DNA of 64,000 nucleotides from positions 3,313,665 to 3,377,664 of the forward strand of contig NZ_CP058952.1 of NCBI RefSeq assembly GCF_013423785.1, written 5' to 3'. Below are positions 17,009-26,284 of the stretch, one piece after another. The notes beneath the pieces were generated by a model. It searched no databases. It saw nothing but the letters and a program-made list of their open reading frames with translations, and was not told where the DNA came from. Position 1 is the stretch's first letter. Each line of letters opens with the position of its first letter. Source of the stretch: Chitinibacter fontanus. GTDB taxonomy: Bacteria > Pseudomonadota > Gammaproteobacteria > Burkholderiales > Chitinibacteraceae. The position numbers and the translations under genes were made by a program.

Positions 17009-18412
17009 ATGGCTGCCAAAAAAGCACAGAAAATTAGCAAGCTATTTGTACTTGATACCAATGTTCTGATGCATGACCCTACCTCGCTGTATCGTTTTCA
17101 GGAGCACGATTTATTTGTGCCGATGATGACTTTGGAAGAATTGGACTCGAATAAAAAGGGGATGACCGAAGTTGCTCGCAATGCACGGCAAGCTAGTCGT
17201 TTTATGGAAGAGCTTGTCGCGGGTCTGGAGCATAATTTGTACGACGGTGTTTCGCTAGAGGCCGCCAGCAAAGGGCAGGCGACGGGGCGCCTGTTCTTGC
17301 AAACCGAAGCGATTACCAGCGTACTGCCATCCCAATTGCCGATGGGTAAAGCCGATAATCAAATTCTTGGGGTGGTGCATCATTTGCAGGCGATGCAGCC
17401 CAAGCGTGAAGTAATCTTGGTGTCCAAAGACATCAATATGCGGATTAAGGCGCGTACTTTGGGTTTGGCGGCCGAGGATTACTTTAACGACAAGGTACTG
17501 GAAGACACTGATCTCTTGTACAACGGCATGCGCGAGATCGATCAGAAATTCTGGGAGCGCAATAGTAAAGATCTGGAGAGTTGGCAAGAAGGCGGGCGCA
17601 GCTACTGGCGCATCAAGGGGCCAGATGTGGCCGAGTTGTATATCAATCAAATGCTGTACCAGACGGGCGATACGCCATTGCAGGCGCGGGTACTCAGTAT
17701 TGACGGCAAGTCGGCGGTGATTGAAAGCCTGAAAGATTATAGCCACCACAAGAATGCGATTTGGGGTATCACTGCGCGCAATCGCGAGCAGAATTTTGCG
17801 CTAAATTTGCTAATGAACCCAGAAGTCGATTTTGTTTCCTTGCTAGGGCAAGCCGGTACCGGCAAAACGTTGCTCACCTTGGCCGCGTGTCTGGCGCAAA
17901 CGCTGGAATCCAAAATCTATACCGAAATTATCATGACGCGCGTCACGGTGCCGGTGGGCGAAGATATTGGTTTTCTGCCTGGGACTGAAGAAGAAAAAAT
18001 GTTGCCATGGATGGGGGCGCTGGAGGATAACCTCGATGTACTCAATCAAACCGACGCAGAGGCGGGCGATTGGGGACGGGCTGCCACGCGCGATTTAATT
18101 CGTAGCAGGATCAAAGTGAAATCGCTGAACTTTATGCGTGGGCGCACATTCCTGAATAAATTTTTGATCATCGACGAGGCGCAAAATCTGACATCCAAGC
18201 AGATGAAAACGCTGATCACGCGTGCGGGGCCGGGTACCAAGGTGGTGTGTTTGGGCAATATCAGCCAGATCGATACGCCATATCTGACTGAGGGTTCATC
18301 CGGTTTGACCTATGTAGTTGATCGGTTTAAAGGTTGGGATCACTCGGGGCATATCACCTTGACCCGTGGCGAGCGCTCGCGCTTGGCTGATTACGCCGCC
18401 GAAGTGTTATAG
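17009..18412 (+). CDS. PhoH family ATPase with N-terminal PIN domain (YlaK type)
   Basis: The 467-aa protein joins a PIN-type nuclease domain (LFVLDTNVLMHDPTSLYRFQ near residues 11-30, LEELDSNKKG, and later VSKDINMRIKA) to a PhoH P-loop ATPase domain with Walker A LLGQAGTGKTLLTLA near 275-289, Walker B FLIIDEAQNLT near 388-398 and CLGNISQIDTPYL. This PIN-PhoH architecture occurs widely and is thought to act on RNA as a coupled helicase/nuclease. The start has a GGAGG ribosome site 5-10 nt upstream. A complex hairpin terminator follows the stop. Confidence 0.9.
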   Translation: MAAKKAQKISKLFVLDTNVLMHDPTSLYRFQEHDLFVPMMTLEELDSNKKGMTEVARNARQASRFMEELVAGLEHNLYDGVSLEAASKGQATGRLFLQTEAITSVLPSQLPMGKADNQILGVVHHLQAMQPKREVILVSKDINMRIKARTLGLAAEDYFNDKVLEDTDLLYNGMREIDQKFWERNSKDLESWQEGGRSYWRIKGPDVAELYINQMLYQTGDTPLQARVLSIDGKSAVIESLKDYSHHKNAIWGITARNREQNFALNLLMNPEVDFVSLLGQAGTGKTLLTLAACLAQTLESKIYTEIIMTRVTVPVGEDIGFLPGTEEEKMLPWMGALEDNLDVLNQTDAEAGDWGRAATRDLIRSRIKVKSLNFMRGRTFLNKFLIIDEAQNLTSKQMKTLITRAGPGTKVVCLGNISQIDTPYLTEGSSGLTYVVDRFKGWDHSGHITLTRGERSRLADYAAEVL

Positions 18413-18429
18413 ACGCATCATCTTGATTG

Positions 18430-18480
18430 AACCGTGTCACTTAAGCCGGATCAACGGCTTGGGTGGCGCGGTTTTGTTTT
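18430..18480 (+). terminator. Intrinsic terminator after the PhoH-like gene
   Basis: Nested hairpin: outer AACCG (18430) pairs with CGGTT (18469), inner AAGCCG pairs with CGGCTT around a 6-nt loop, followed by a TTTTGTTTT tract. Confidence 0.75.
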
Positions 18481-18555
18481 GGCGCAAAGTTTGCGGAGCG
18501 ATTTAACACTATGCTTATTTGTAAATTGATTGCTAAAGTAATAGGAGATTGGATC

Positions 18556-18912
18556 ATGAGCGAACACTATCATCAGGTCGTGCGTGAAATTAGCGGTAAA
18601 TTGCGTGAATTTAATCAAGAAATACCCGATACGGCACAGGCTTTTGGTGCCTTGACCAAGGCCACTCACACCGAAGGTGCAATCAGCAAAAAGCATAAAG
18701 AGCTGATGGCCATGGCGATTGCGATTGCGGCACGTTGCCAAGGCTGCTTGGGCTTTCATGCGCAAGCTTGCGTGAAGTTGGGCGTGACGCGGGCGGAATT
18801 TTTAGAAATGATCCAAGTAGCCGTGTACATGGGTGGTGGCCCGAGCATGATGACTGGTGCCGAGGCGCTGATTGCTTTTGAGGAATATGGTGGCGAAAAA
18901 GCTGTGAAATAA
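18556..18912 (+). CDS. Carboxymuconolactone decarboxylase/AhpD-like protein
   Basis: The 118-aa protein is a single CMD/AhpD domain with the redox motif CQGC in AIAARCQGCLGFHAQACVKLG near residues 55-75 and the downstream segment REFLEMIQ-like EFLEMIQVAVYMGGGPS. Proteins of this type with a CxxC are probably alkylhydroperoxidase-like thiol reductases rather than gamma-carboxymuconolactone decarboxylases. The ATG at 18556 has an AGGAG ribosome site; the frame extends upstream to 18463 through the phoH terminator, which argues against an earlier start. It converges on trmJ across a 49-bp palindromic element. Confidence 0.88.
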   Translation: MSEHYHQVVREISGKLREFNQEIPDTAQAFGALTKATHTEGAISKKHKELMAMAIAIAARCQGCLGFHAQACVKLGVTRAEFLEMIQVAVYMGGGPSMMTGAEALIAFEEYGGEKAVK

Positions 18913-18932
18913 TATTGTGTATGTTTTCTGTT

Positions 18933-18981
18933 GGGTATTACCCTGTAGGTCAATTGGATTGTGATCTGCAGGGCAATACCC
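18933..18981. repeat. 49-bp GGGTAT/ATACCC palindromic element, copy 4 (strongest hairpin)
   Basis: The arms GGGTATTACCCTG and CAGGGCAATACCC pair over 13 positions with one mismatch, and AGGTCA/TGATCT pairs inside. It lies between convergent genes, 20 nt from the upstream stop and 5 nt from the trmJ stop, so this copy could serve as a bidirectional terminator although a T-run is absent. Confidence 0.9.
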
Positions 18982-18986
18982 TGAGT

Positions 18987-19784
18987 TTAATCTTTGCGAT
19001 CAAACTCAGTGGTGGCTTTCAAAATGCCGCGCAAAATATCGACTTCTTCGCGCTCCAATTCTGCTCGCACATAGAGGCGGCGCAGCCGTGGCATCAGGCG
19101 TTTCGGGGCGTGTGGGCGTAAAAAGCCGATTTTGAGTAACACTTCTTCCATGTGCTCGAACAGCTTTTCGAGCGATTCGTGCGTGGCTAAATCACGATCT
19201 TCCTGCAAATGCTGTACATCAACCCAATCGGTTTCAAAGCAGCTGGTGCGCAGCTCGTAGGTCAGTACTTGCACTGCCTGCGATAGATTGAGGCTGGAGT
19301 AATTTGGATTAGTCGGGATGGTGACGCGATCGCTGCACATCGATAACTCGTCAATCGTCAGTCCGCTTGTTTCTGCACCAAATACCAGCGCCACATTGCT
19401 AATTTGATCTGCTGCTGCTTTGCGAGCCGTGGCAATGATTTCTGGCGCAATTTGTCGTGGCGTTTGCAACGGTTGCGATAGTTCGCGACGGCGGGCGGTG
19501 AGCGCTACTTGCATCGTTGTGCCTTCGAGTGCTTCAGCCATGCTGCTAACAACTTTGGCATTCTGCAAAATATCATCGGCGCTGGAAGCGAGCGCAGTGG
19601 CGACTTCGGATGGAAATTCTTTCGGGTTGATCAGATACAGATCCGTCAGCCCCATCGTTTTCATTGCGCGGGCGGTTGAGCCGATATTGCCAGGGTGACT
19701 GGTATGCGATAAAACCACGCGGATTTTCGGCAAACAGTCGGTTTCAGTGCCTTGGTAGAGATTTTTCTTAATTTCTTTATTCAT
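18987..19784 (-). CDS. trmJ: tRNA (cytidine/uridine-2'-O-)-methyltransferase TrmJ
   Basis: TrmJ is a SPOUT-class methyltransferase that 2'-O-methylates position 32 of several tRNAs. The 265-aa protein starts its SPOUT domain with RVVLSHTSHPGNIGSTARAM near residues 22-41, has ALVFGAETSGLTIDELSMCS near 144-163 and the knot segment IPTNPNYSSLNLSQAVQVLTYEL near 168-190. The C-terminal helical tail is typical of TrmJ. It is divergent from suhB with a 71-bp shared promoter gap. Confidence 0.92.
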   Translation of the reverse strand: MNKEIKKNLYQGTETDCLPKIRVVLSHTSHPGNIGSTARAMKTMGLTDLYLINPKEFPSEVATALASSADDILQNAKVVSSMAEALEGTTMQVALTARRRELSQPLQTPRQIAPEIIATARKAAADQISNVALVFGAETSGLTIDELSMCSDRVTIPTNPNYSSLNLSQAVQVLTYELRTSCFETDWVDVQHLQEDRDLATHESLEKLFEHMEEVLLKIGFLRPHAPKRLMPRLRRLYVRAELEREEVDILRGILKATTEFDRKD

Positions 19785-19855
19785 TGTTGGGTTTATTCTC
19801 GCGCCAGAGGCGGGTAGAATACGTCCTTAATTACGTTCTTTTAAATTGAGAAACC

Positions 19856-20638
19856 ATGCATCCGATGCTAAACACCGCGGTGCGCGCAGCGCGCCGTGCG
19901 GCGACCGTTATTCAACGTGCGTCCAATAACCTGGATTTGATTACCCCTGAAAAGAAAGGTCACAACGATTTTGTGTCCGAAGTCGATCGCGCAGCTGAGC
20001 AAGCGATTATCGATACCATTCTTGAGGCTTATCCGAATCACGCGATTCTAGCAGAGGAGTCCGGTTCACGTGGCAACTCTGAATACGTTTGGATTATTGA
20101 CCCACTGGATGGCACGACCAATTTCTTGCATGGTTTCCCACAATACGCGATCTCAATTGCGCTTGAACACAAAGGCGTGATCACTCAGGCTGTCGTGTAT
20201 GACCCAAATCGCAACGATTTGTTCACCGCGACGCGCGGCGTTGGTGCATTTTTGAATGATCGCCGTATTCGCGTATCGAAAGTGCGTGAATTGTCAGATG
20301 CTTTGGTAGGTACTGGCTTCCCATATACCCGCTTTGAAAACCTCGAAACCTATCTGAATATCTTCCGTGATATGGCGCAAAAGTCAGCTGGTGTACGTCG
20401 CCCGGGCGCGGCGGCGCTGGATTTGGCCTATGTCGCTTGCGGCCGTTTTGATGGTTTCTTTGAGTTTGATCTGAAGCTGGTTGATATTGCCGCCGGTACG
20501 CTGTTGGTGCAAGAGGCTGGCGGCTTGGTGACTGATATGAACGGCGAAGAGAAATTCCTTGAGTCGGGCGATGTATTGTGCGGTACGCCGCGCGTGTTTG
20601 GTCAGATGCTATCGTTGATTCGAGGCCATTTGAAATAA
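19856..20638 (+). CDS. suhB: Inositol-1-monophosphatase family protein SuhB
   Basis: SuhB dephosphorylates inositol phosphates and in E. coli also joins rRNA antitermination complexes. The 260-aa protein shows the metal-binding motifs AEESG near residues 66-70, [17 protein letters not shown] near 80-96 and [19 protein letters not shown] near 205-223. The trmJ-suhB pair is common in proteobacteria. An intrinsic terminator follows 17 nt after the stop. Confidence 0.94.
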   Translation: MHPMLNTAVRAARRAATVIQRASNNLDLITPEKKGHNDFVSEVDRAAEQAIIDTILEAYPNHAILAEESGSRGNSEYVWIIDPLDGTTNFLHGFPQYAISIALEHKGVITQAVVYDPNRNDLFTATRGVGAFLNDRRIRVSKVRELSDALVGTGFPYTRFENLETYLNIFRDMAQKSAGVRRPGAAALDLAYVACGRFDGFFEFDLKLVDIAAGTLLVQEAGGLVTDMNGEEKFLESGDVLCGTPRVFGQMLSLIRGHLK

Positions 20639-20655
20639 GCGTCATATGCCCATGT

Positions 20656-20684
20656 AAAAAAAGCCACCCATGCGGTGGCTTTTT
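20656..20684 (+). terminator. Intrinsic terminator after suhB
   Basis: A7 GCCACC, 5-nt loop, GGTGGC T5. The A-run on the other side means it could also work on minus-strand transcripts coming from the arsC-like gene. Confidence 0.9.
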
Positions 20685-20759
20685 GTTTGCTTGCCTAAAT
20701 TGCGATGCTAGATGGGTTGCAATTGCTGCTAATGACTAAGTTGATATCTGTATTGGGTA

Positions 20760-20808
20760 GGGTATGTCTTTCTAGGGCTTGCTGGTAATAAATCTTGAAG
20801 CTATACCC
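20760..20808. repeat. 49-bp GGGTAT/ATACCC palindromic element, copy 5
   Basis: The ends pair as TAGGGTAT/ATACCCTA (the pairing extends two bases outside the element), with an inner CTTT/GAAG stem. Its right boundary coincides with the stop codon of the minus-strand ArsC-like gene: the TAG at 20810-20808 shares its last base with the element. The suhB terminator ends 75 nt upstream, so this copy is not needed to end suhB transcription. Confidence 0.88.
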
Positions 20809-21158
20809 TAACTTTGTTTGAGAATTTGCTGGTACAGTTCTGGCTTGAAACCCACGTGGGTGCTGTTCTGGGTAACTAGTACGGGGCGTTTGATGACGGA
20901 TGGGTTGCGTAACATTAGTGCGATTGCGCTGCTGGCGTCGACAACGGCCGCTTTGCTGCTGTCATCCAGTTTGCGCCAAGTCGTGCCTTGTTTGTTGATC
21001 AATGCTTCCCAGCCAATTGCGTCAATCCAGGTCTGGGCTTGCTCAGCGCTTAGCCCTTGCTTCTTAAAATCGTGCCATTCGTATTCGAGGCCGTTTTCAG
21101 TGAGCCAGTTGCGGGCTTTTTTGACTGTGTCGCAGTTGGGGATGCCAAATAGTTTCAT
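20808..21158 (-). CDS. ArsC/Spx family reductase (YffB-like)
   Basis: The 116-aa thioredoxin-fold protein has the N-terminal single-Cys motif GIPNCDTVKKARNWL and the late RPVLVTQNSTHVGF segment of the ArsC/YffB family. The conserved NPSVIKRPVL matches YffB-type proteins, which are often found beside dapE/dapD; arsenate reduction is unlikely as no ars genes are present. Its physiological role is not known. It is probably the gene after pilU in the same direction, but an inverted repeat separates them. Confidence 0.87.
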   Translation of the reverse strand: MKLFGIPNCDTVKKARNWLTENGLEYEWHDFKKQGLSAEQAQTWIDAIGWEALINKQGTTWRKLDDSSKAAVVDASSAIALMLRNPSVIKRPVLVTQNSTHVGFKPELYQQILKQS

Positions 21159-21175
21159 CGTCTTGCTCGTGTGGC

Positions 21176-21212
21176 AACCCTGCGCCCAGAATTGGATAGT
21201 GCGCGCAGGGTT
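21176..21212. repeat. Perfect 10-bp inverted repeat between pilU and the ArsC-like gene
   Basis: AACCCTGCGC (21176-21185) and GCGCAGGGTT (21203-21212) are perfect complements separated by 17 nt. It lies just after the pilU stop (minus strand) and before the ATG of the ArsC-like gene, so it may end pilU transcription or stabilise its message. Confidence 0.65.
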
Positions 21213-21221
21213 TGTTAGGCG

Positions 21222-22364
21222 TTAATGGAGTGGCATATCGAAGTTGAGTGTTTCTTCTGCTGGCTGTGGCTTTGCCTTGGTACGTGCGGCTTCTTGCTCA
21301 GCAACGGTTTGAGCGTTGTTGACCATCCAAGAGAGGTTGGTTGCCGAGTCAGCATTACGAAGTGCTTCATCCAGCTCGATTTCACCCGCACGATACATGC
21401 GATACAGCGATTGCTCAAACGTTTGCGAGCCTTCTGCCAGGGTTTGTTCCATGGCTTCTTTGATGTCTGCTAGTTCGCCATTGCGGATCAATTCTGCAAT
21501 GCGATTGGTATTGAGCATCACCTCAACGGCGGGCTTGAGTTTGCCTGATTTGGTTTTGACCAGCCGCTGCGAAACAATCGCTTTTAGCGAGGTTGACATG
21601 TCATACAGTAGTGATTCGCGTGCTTCTTGTGGGTAGAAATTTACAATCCGGCTGAGCGAGTGGTAGCTGTTGTTTGCGTGTAGGGTAGAAATGCACAAAT
21701 GCCCGGCCTGTGCGTATTGCATGGCGTACGTCATGGTTTCCTGGTCGCGGATTTCACCTAGCATCAAAACATTGGGCGCTTCACGCATCGCATTGCGCAG
21801 CGCATCGTGGTAGCTGTGGGTGTCGGTGCCAATTTCACGCTGATTAACTAAAGATTTTTTGTGGCTGTAGATAAATTCGATGGGGTCTTCCATGGTCAAG
21901 ATGTGACCGCTGTGGTTCTCGTTGCGGTGTTCCAGCATCGCCGATACTGTGGATGATTTCCCAGAGCCAGTGGCGCCAACAACTAAGATAATGCCGCGCT
22001 TTTCCATGATCAGGTCTTTAAGCAACTCGGGCATTGATAGTTCTTCCAGCGTATCGGCGCGCGGCTTGATGTACCGTGCGACAAGTGCCACCGTGCCGCG
22101 GCTTTTAAATACATTGATCCTGAAGTTGCCTAGCTCAGGAATCGGATAGGCCATGTTCATTTCGAGATCTCGCTCGAATGCCGCGACGCGGTCGGCCCCC
22201 ATGAGTTGGTAGGTCAGTTGTTTGACGTGTTCTGCGCTGAGGACCTGATTGTTGACGGGGTGGCAGGTGCCTTGAATCTTGATCACAATGGGCGAGCCCG
22301 CTGCCAAAAACAGATCGGAGGCATTGCGCTCGGCCATTAGCTTGAAAAAAGGCAGTAAGTTCAT
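21222..22364 (-). CDS. pilU: Type IV pilus retraction ATPase PilU
   Basis: This 380-aa PilT-family hexameric ATPase acts at the inner membrane with PilT in pilus retraction. It has Walker A VVGATGSGKSSTVSA near residues 128-142, the Asp box ILTMEDPIEFIYSHK near 155-169, Walker B NVLMLGEIRDQETM near 198-211 and the His box GHLCISTLHANN near 220-231. The start NLLPFFKLMAERNASDLFLA and the long C-terminal tail after NADSATNLSW point to PilU rather than PilT. pilT is usually just upstream in Neisseriales; here fadD takes that place. Confidence 0.92.
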   Translation of the reverse strand: MNLLPFFKLMAERNASDLFLAAGSPIVIKIQGTCHPVNNQVLSAEHVKQLTYQLMGADRVAAFERDLEMNMAYPIPELGNFRINVFKSRGTVALVARYIKPRADTLEELSMPELLKDLIMEKRGIILVVGATGSGKSSTVSAMLEHRNENHSGHILTMEDPIEFIYSHKKSLVNQREIGTDTHSYHDALRNAMREAPNVLMLGEIRDQETMTYAMQYAQAGHLCISTLHANNSYHSLSRIVNFYPQEARESLLYDMSTSLKAIVSQRLVKTKSGKLKPAVEVMLNTNRIAELIRNGELADIKEAMEQTLAEGSQTFEQSLYRMYRAGEIELDEALRNADSATNLSWMVNNAQTVAEQEAARTKAKPQPAEETLNFDMPLH

Positions 22365-22382
22365 TTCTATCCTCGGTGTTTT

Positions 22383-24050
22383 TTAGTCGCGTAATTCCCG
22401 TCGCAGTATTTTACCCACATTTGACTTGGGTAGGCTGTCACGAAACTCGATTACGCGCGGAACTTTATAATTAGTCAAATGCTTGCGGCAATGCTGCGTA
22501 ACATCATCGCTGCTGAGGTTTGGGTCTTTCTTGACGATGATGACTTTCACAGCTTCGCCTGTTTTATCATCGGGTACGCCGATGCAGGCCACTTCAAGTA
22601 CGCCGTCCAATTCTGCGACGATATTTTCGATTTCATTAGGGTAAACATTAAATCCAGAGACCAACACCATATCCTTTTTGCGATCAACAATCTGGAAGTA
22701 ACCGCTGGGTTGCATGATTGCGATGTCACCGGTTGCTAAAAAGCCGTCTGAGCCTAATACCTCGGCGGTTTCTTCGGGGCGCTGCCAGTATCCTTGCATT
22801 ACTTGAGGTCCGCGAATAAACAGCTCGCCGGGTTGTCCGGCGGGAAGTGCTTGGCCGTTCGAATCCCGAATCTGGGCTTCAGTTTGCGGTATCGGCAAGC
22901 CGATCATGCCATTGTATTCTTTGATATTGATGGGGTTGATTATCGCTGCAGGCGAGGTTTCGGTTAAGCCATAGGCTTCGGCCAGTGTGACGCCGGTTAC
23001 TTTTTTCCAGCGGTCAGCCACTGCGTGTTGAACTGCCATGCCACCGCCTAGCGCGAGTTTCCAGTGAGAAAAATCAAGCTTGGCAAAGTCGGGGTTATTG
23101 AGTAGCGCGTTAAATAAGGTGTTAACCCCTGTCATGCAGGTAACCGGGTAGCTCGCTATGGTTTTGATGGTGCCCGGAATGTCGCGTGGATTGGTAATAA
23201 GTAGATTGGTGGCGCCAATTTTACTAAATACCATGCAGTTCGCAGTGAGTGAAAATATATGGTAAAGCGGCAGGGCCGTAACGATGACTTCCTTGCCTTC
23301 TTCTACTGCCGGCCGAATCCATGCGTGGGCTTGCTGCATATTTGCGACGATATTGCCGTGACTGAGCATGGCTCCCTTGGCTACGCCTGTAGTTCCGCCA
23401 GTGTATTGTAAGAAGGCAAGGTCGGCGTGGTTGAGTTCGACTTTTTCTAGGGTATGTCGTGAACCATCAGCAATGGCCTCGTTGAAAGTAATATGCCCGG
23501 CAAGAGTATACTTCGGCACCATTTTTTTGATGTGGCGTATGACGGTGTTGACCAGAAGCCGCTTGGGAAAGCCAAGTAGATCGCCGATTTCACAGACAAT
23601 CGTATTTTTTATTAGGGTTTGGCTAATGATGGATTCTAGTGTGTGCGCAAAGTTGGCCAAAATTATAATTGTTTCGGCTCCGGAGTCTTTGAGTTGGTGG
23701 GCTAACTCGCGCGGCGTGTAGAGTGGATTTACATTTACCACGACGTAACCTGCGCGCAGAATACCGAAAATTGCGATTGGATATTGCAGAATGTTCGGCA
23801 GCATGACTGCAACTCTTGCGCCACGTGGTAGGCGTAAGCTTTGTTGCAGGTAAGCTGCAAATTGCATCGAAAGGGTGTCGAGTTCTTGATAGCTAATTGA
23901 TTTGCCCATGTTGATAAACGCGGGGCGCTGCGAATATTTGGCCACGCTTTGCTCGATTACTTGTGGGATCGAGGCAAATTCATCTAAGTTGATTTGATCG
24001 GTTACGCCCACTTGATAGTTAGCTAGCCAGACTTTTTCGGTATTGCTCAT
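22383..24050 (-). CDS. fadD: Long-chain fatty acid-CoA ligase
   Basis: FadD activates fatty acids to acyl-CoA for beta-oxidation or lipid synthesis at the inner membrane. The 555-aa protein has the AMP-binding P-loop FLQYTGGTTGVAKGAMLSHG near residues 215-234, the ALPLYHIF motif, AEAYGLTETSPA near 360-371, ATGDIA and the C-terminal DRKKDMVLVSGFNVYPNEIEN and PKSNVGKILRRELRD with the catalytic Lys. It is upstream of pilU in the same direction with an 18-nt gap, so the two may be co-transcribed. Confidence 0.93.
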   Translation of the reverse strand: MSNTEKVWLANYQVGVTDQINLDEFASIPQVIEQSVAKYSQRPAFINMGKSISYQELDTLSMQFAAYLQQSLRLPRGARVAVMLPNILQYPIAIFGILRAGYVVVNVNPLYTPRELAHQLKDSGAETIIILANFAHTLESIISQTLIKNTIVCEIGDLLGFPKRLLVNTVIRHIKKMVPKYTLAGHITFNEAIADGSRHTLEKVELNHADLAFLQYTGGTTGVAKGAMLSHGNIVANMQQAHAWIRPAVEEGKEVIVTALPLYHIFSLTANCMVFSKIGATNLLITNPRDIPGTIKTIASYPVTCMTGVNTLFNALLNNPDFAKLDFSHWKLALGGGMAVQHAVADRWKKVTGVTLAEAYGLTETSPAAIINPINIKEYNGMIGLPIPQTEAQIRDSNGQALPAGQPGELFIRGPQVMQGYWQRPEETAEVLGSDGFLATGDIAIMQPSGYFQIVDRKKDMVLVSGFNVYPNEIENIVAELDGVLEVACIGVPDDKTGEAVKVIIVKKDPNLSSDDVTQHCRKHLTNYKVPRVIEFRDSLPKSNVGKILRRELRD

Positions 24051-24163
24051 TGGGCACTCTCCTTGCGACTTTTCTAATGTAGGGGGAAACCGCGTTTGAA
24101 TTCAACTGATTTGAGCGCGAGTGGTGTTTCGCTGACAGCAACTTTCTGTTAGAATTGCCAAAA

Positions 24164-24244
24164 ATCTCGTAGTTCCGAGAATCGCTGGGATTCTTTGGCT
24201 CGGGAGTGCTTACAAATGGGCGCAGGTATTGCAGCCCATTTTTT
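24164..24244 (+). promoter_or_regulatory. rimP leader with terminator-like hairpin
   Basis: A TAGAAT -10-like hexamer stands at 24150-24155. Downstream, CTCG/CGAG and then ATGGGC (24216) pairing with GCCCAT (24234) followed by six T residues form an intrinsic terminator just 24 nt before rimP. Hairpins of this layout before rimP-nusA-infB are known in proteobacteria (rimP-leader motif) and fit attenuation of the operon. Confidence 0.7.
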
Positions 24245-24268
24245 GTTTGTGGAGCTTAAAAAGAAGTC

Positions 24269-24703
24269 ATGGCGGTTAATTTACAATCTGTATTGGATAG
24301 CACCCTGCCGGGTTTAGGGTACGAACTAGTCGACTTTGAGTTGGGTGGAAATGGCTTGATGCGCATTTTTATCGACAAAGAAGGCGGCGTAACCATTGAT
24401 GACTGCGTTGCGGTGAGTAATCACCTGACTCGCTTGTTTATGGTTGAGGAAATTCCCTATGAGCGTCTTGAGGTGTCGTCCCCTGGATTGGATCGCTTGA
24501 TTAAAAAGCCGGCTGATTTTGAACGATTTGCCGGTCAGATGGTGAAAGTAAAGCTGCGTTTGCCGCTGCCTGATCGTCGCCGCAATTTAGTTGGCCAGCT
24601 TAAGGGCTTGGTTGATGAGTGTGTGGTGGTGGATGTGAATGGTGAGGTTTTGAATCTGCCGTTAGCTCAGGTTGATCGCGTTCGCATTGAGCCACAATTT
24701 TAA
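24269..24703 (+). CDS. rimP: Ribosome maturation factor RimP
   Basis: RimP assists maturation of the 30S subunit. The 144-aa protein has the two-domain family layout: GYELVDFELGGNGLMRIFID with VTIDDCVAVSNHLTRLF in the N-terminal part, then YERLEVSSPGLDRLIKKPADFERF near residues 69-92 and a C-terminal SH3-like domain. It is the first gene of the rimP-nusA-infB-rbfA-truB-rpsO-pnp cluster and follows a terminator-like leader. Confidence 0.95.
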   Translation: MAVNLQSVLDSTLPGLGYELVDFELGGNGLMRIFIDKEGGVTIDDCVAVSNHLTRLFMVEEIPYERLEVSSPGLDRLIKKPADFERFAGQMVKVKLRLPLPDRRRNLVGQLKGLVDECVVVDVNGEVLNLPLAQVDRVRIEPQF

Positions 24704-24793
24704 TTGTCTGGTGCAAGGGTTCGCCGCTTTACATCGCAGTTTTTACAGTTTGCCCGACTATATGGCACAGCATGACGCCGGAGGAAAATATCA

Positions 24794-26266
24794 ATGAATC
24801 GTGAAATTCTAGTGCTGGTTGAAGCACTTGCGCACGAAAAAAATGTTGCAAAAGAAGTGGTTTTTGGTGCGTTGGAGATGGCGCTCGCTTCTGCTACTAA
24901 AAAACGCTACGAAGAAGAAGTTGAAGTGCGCGTTTCTATTGATCGTGTAACCGGCGAGCATCGCAGTTTCCGTGTCTGGGAAGTGGTTGAAGATAACGAT
25001 CATGAAGAACCTTCTCGCCAAATCGCCATTACGGATGCCCCAGATTACAGTGCTGATTTGAAGGTTGGCGACGTTTGGGAAGTAGAGCTGGAGCCGATTG
25101 AATTTGGCCGTATTGGCGCACAAGCTGCCAAGCAAGTGATCTTGCAAAAAATCCGCGACGCTGAGCGCGAGCAAAACCTGAATGATTTCTTGCAGCGTCG
25201 TGAGCATATTATTTCCGGCAGCATCAAACGCATCGAGCGCGGTAATGCCATTATTGAAATGGGCAAGCTGGAAGCCGTTTTGCCACGCGACCAGATGATT
25301 CCAAAAGAAAATTTGCGCGTGGGTGACCGCATCAAGGCATTCTTGCTCCGCATTGATCGCATGGGGCGTGGTCCACAGCTCGTGCTGAGCCGTGTGGCGC
25401 CAGAATTTATGGCCAAGTTGTTTGAATTGGAAGTGCCAGAAATCGAAAACAATCTGATCGAGTTGAAAGGCGTTGCTCGTGACCCTGGTATGCGTGCCAA
25501 GATCGCGGTGAAGTCAAATGATCAGCGCGTTGACCCGCAAGGTACTTGTATCGGTGTGCGTGGCACTCGTGTTAATGCTGTAAGTAACGAGTTGGCCGGC
25601 GAGCGTGTCGATATTGTGCTGTGGTCTAGTGATGCTGCGCAGTTTGCGATCAATGCCCTGTCGCCGGCAGAAGTGAATTCGATCATTGTCGATGAAGATA
25701 ACCACAGTATGGATGTTGTGGTTGACGAAGACAATCTAGCGATGGCGATTGGCCGTGGCGGTCAGAATGTGAAGCTGGCTGCTGAATTGACTGGCTGGAA
25801 GCTGAACATTATGACGGTTGATCAGGCTGAGCAAAAACACGAAGAAGAATTCACCAAAGTGCGTGCGCTGTTTGTTCAGGCGCTCGATATTGATGAAGAT
25901 GTGGCCAACGTACTGGTTCAAGAAGGTTTTAATACCTTGGAAGAAGTGGCGTACGTGCCGCTGAACGAGATGTTGGAAATTGAAGCGTTTGATGAAGAAA
26001 CCGTAAACGAGCTGCGTTCCCGTGCTCGCGATGCTTTGCTAACGCAAGCCATCGTGCGCGAAGAAAAGCTGGAGCACCAGTCGGAAGACCTGAAAACGCT
26101 GGAAGGTATGACGCCAGACTTGGCTGCTGCATTGGCTGAGAAAGACATACATACCCGTGATGATTTGGCAGAGTTGGCTGTCGATGAATTAACCGAAATG
26201 ACTGGTATCGACGCAGAAGCCGCCAAACAACTAATCATGAAAGCGCGCGAACATTGGTTCGCTTAA
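24794..26266 (+). CDS. nusA: Transcription termination/antitermination protein NusA
   Basis: NusA binds RNA polymerase and modulates pausing, termination and antitermination. The 490-aa length is normal for proteobacteria. The N-terminal polymerase-binding domain ([20 protein letters not shown]) is followed by an S1 domain near residues 135-200, two KH domains ([20 protein letters not shown] and [20 protein letters not shown]), and two acidic C-terminal helix-hairpin repeats near 365-490. It has a GGAGG-like ribosome site and lies 90 nt after rimP. Confidence 0.97.
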   Translation: MNREILVLVEALAHEKNVAKEVVFGALEMALASATKKRYEEEVEVRVSIDRVTGEHRSFRVWEVVEDNDHEEPSRQIAITDAPDYSADLKVGDVWEVELEPIEFGRIGAQAAKQVILQKIRDAEREQNLNDFLQRREHIISGSIKRIERGNAIIEMGKLEAVLPRDQMIPKENLRVGDRIKAFLLRIDRMGRGPQLVLSRVAPEFMAKLFELEVPEIENNLIELKGVARDPGMRAKIAVKSNDQRVDPQGTCIGVRGTRVNAVSNELAGERVDIVLWSSDAAQFAINALSPAEVNSIIVDEDNHSMDVVVDEDNLAMAIGRGGQNVKLAAELTGWKLNIMTVDQAEQKHEEEFTKVRALFVQALDIDEDVANVLVQEGFNTLEEVAYVPLNEMLEIEAFDEETVNELRSRARDALLTQAIVREEKLEHQSEDLKTLEGMTPDLAAALAEKDIHTRDDLAELAVDELTEMTGIDAEAAKQLIMKAREHWFA

Positions 26267-26284
26267 GGCGCGGGAGAGTAATCT

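Noticed and set aside
23450..23498. GGGTAT and ATGCCC at exactly the 49-bp element spacing inside fadD
   Set aside because: It lies in conserved coding sequence just before the AMP-binding loop, one end base is wrong and all good copies are intergenic; probably chance.
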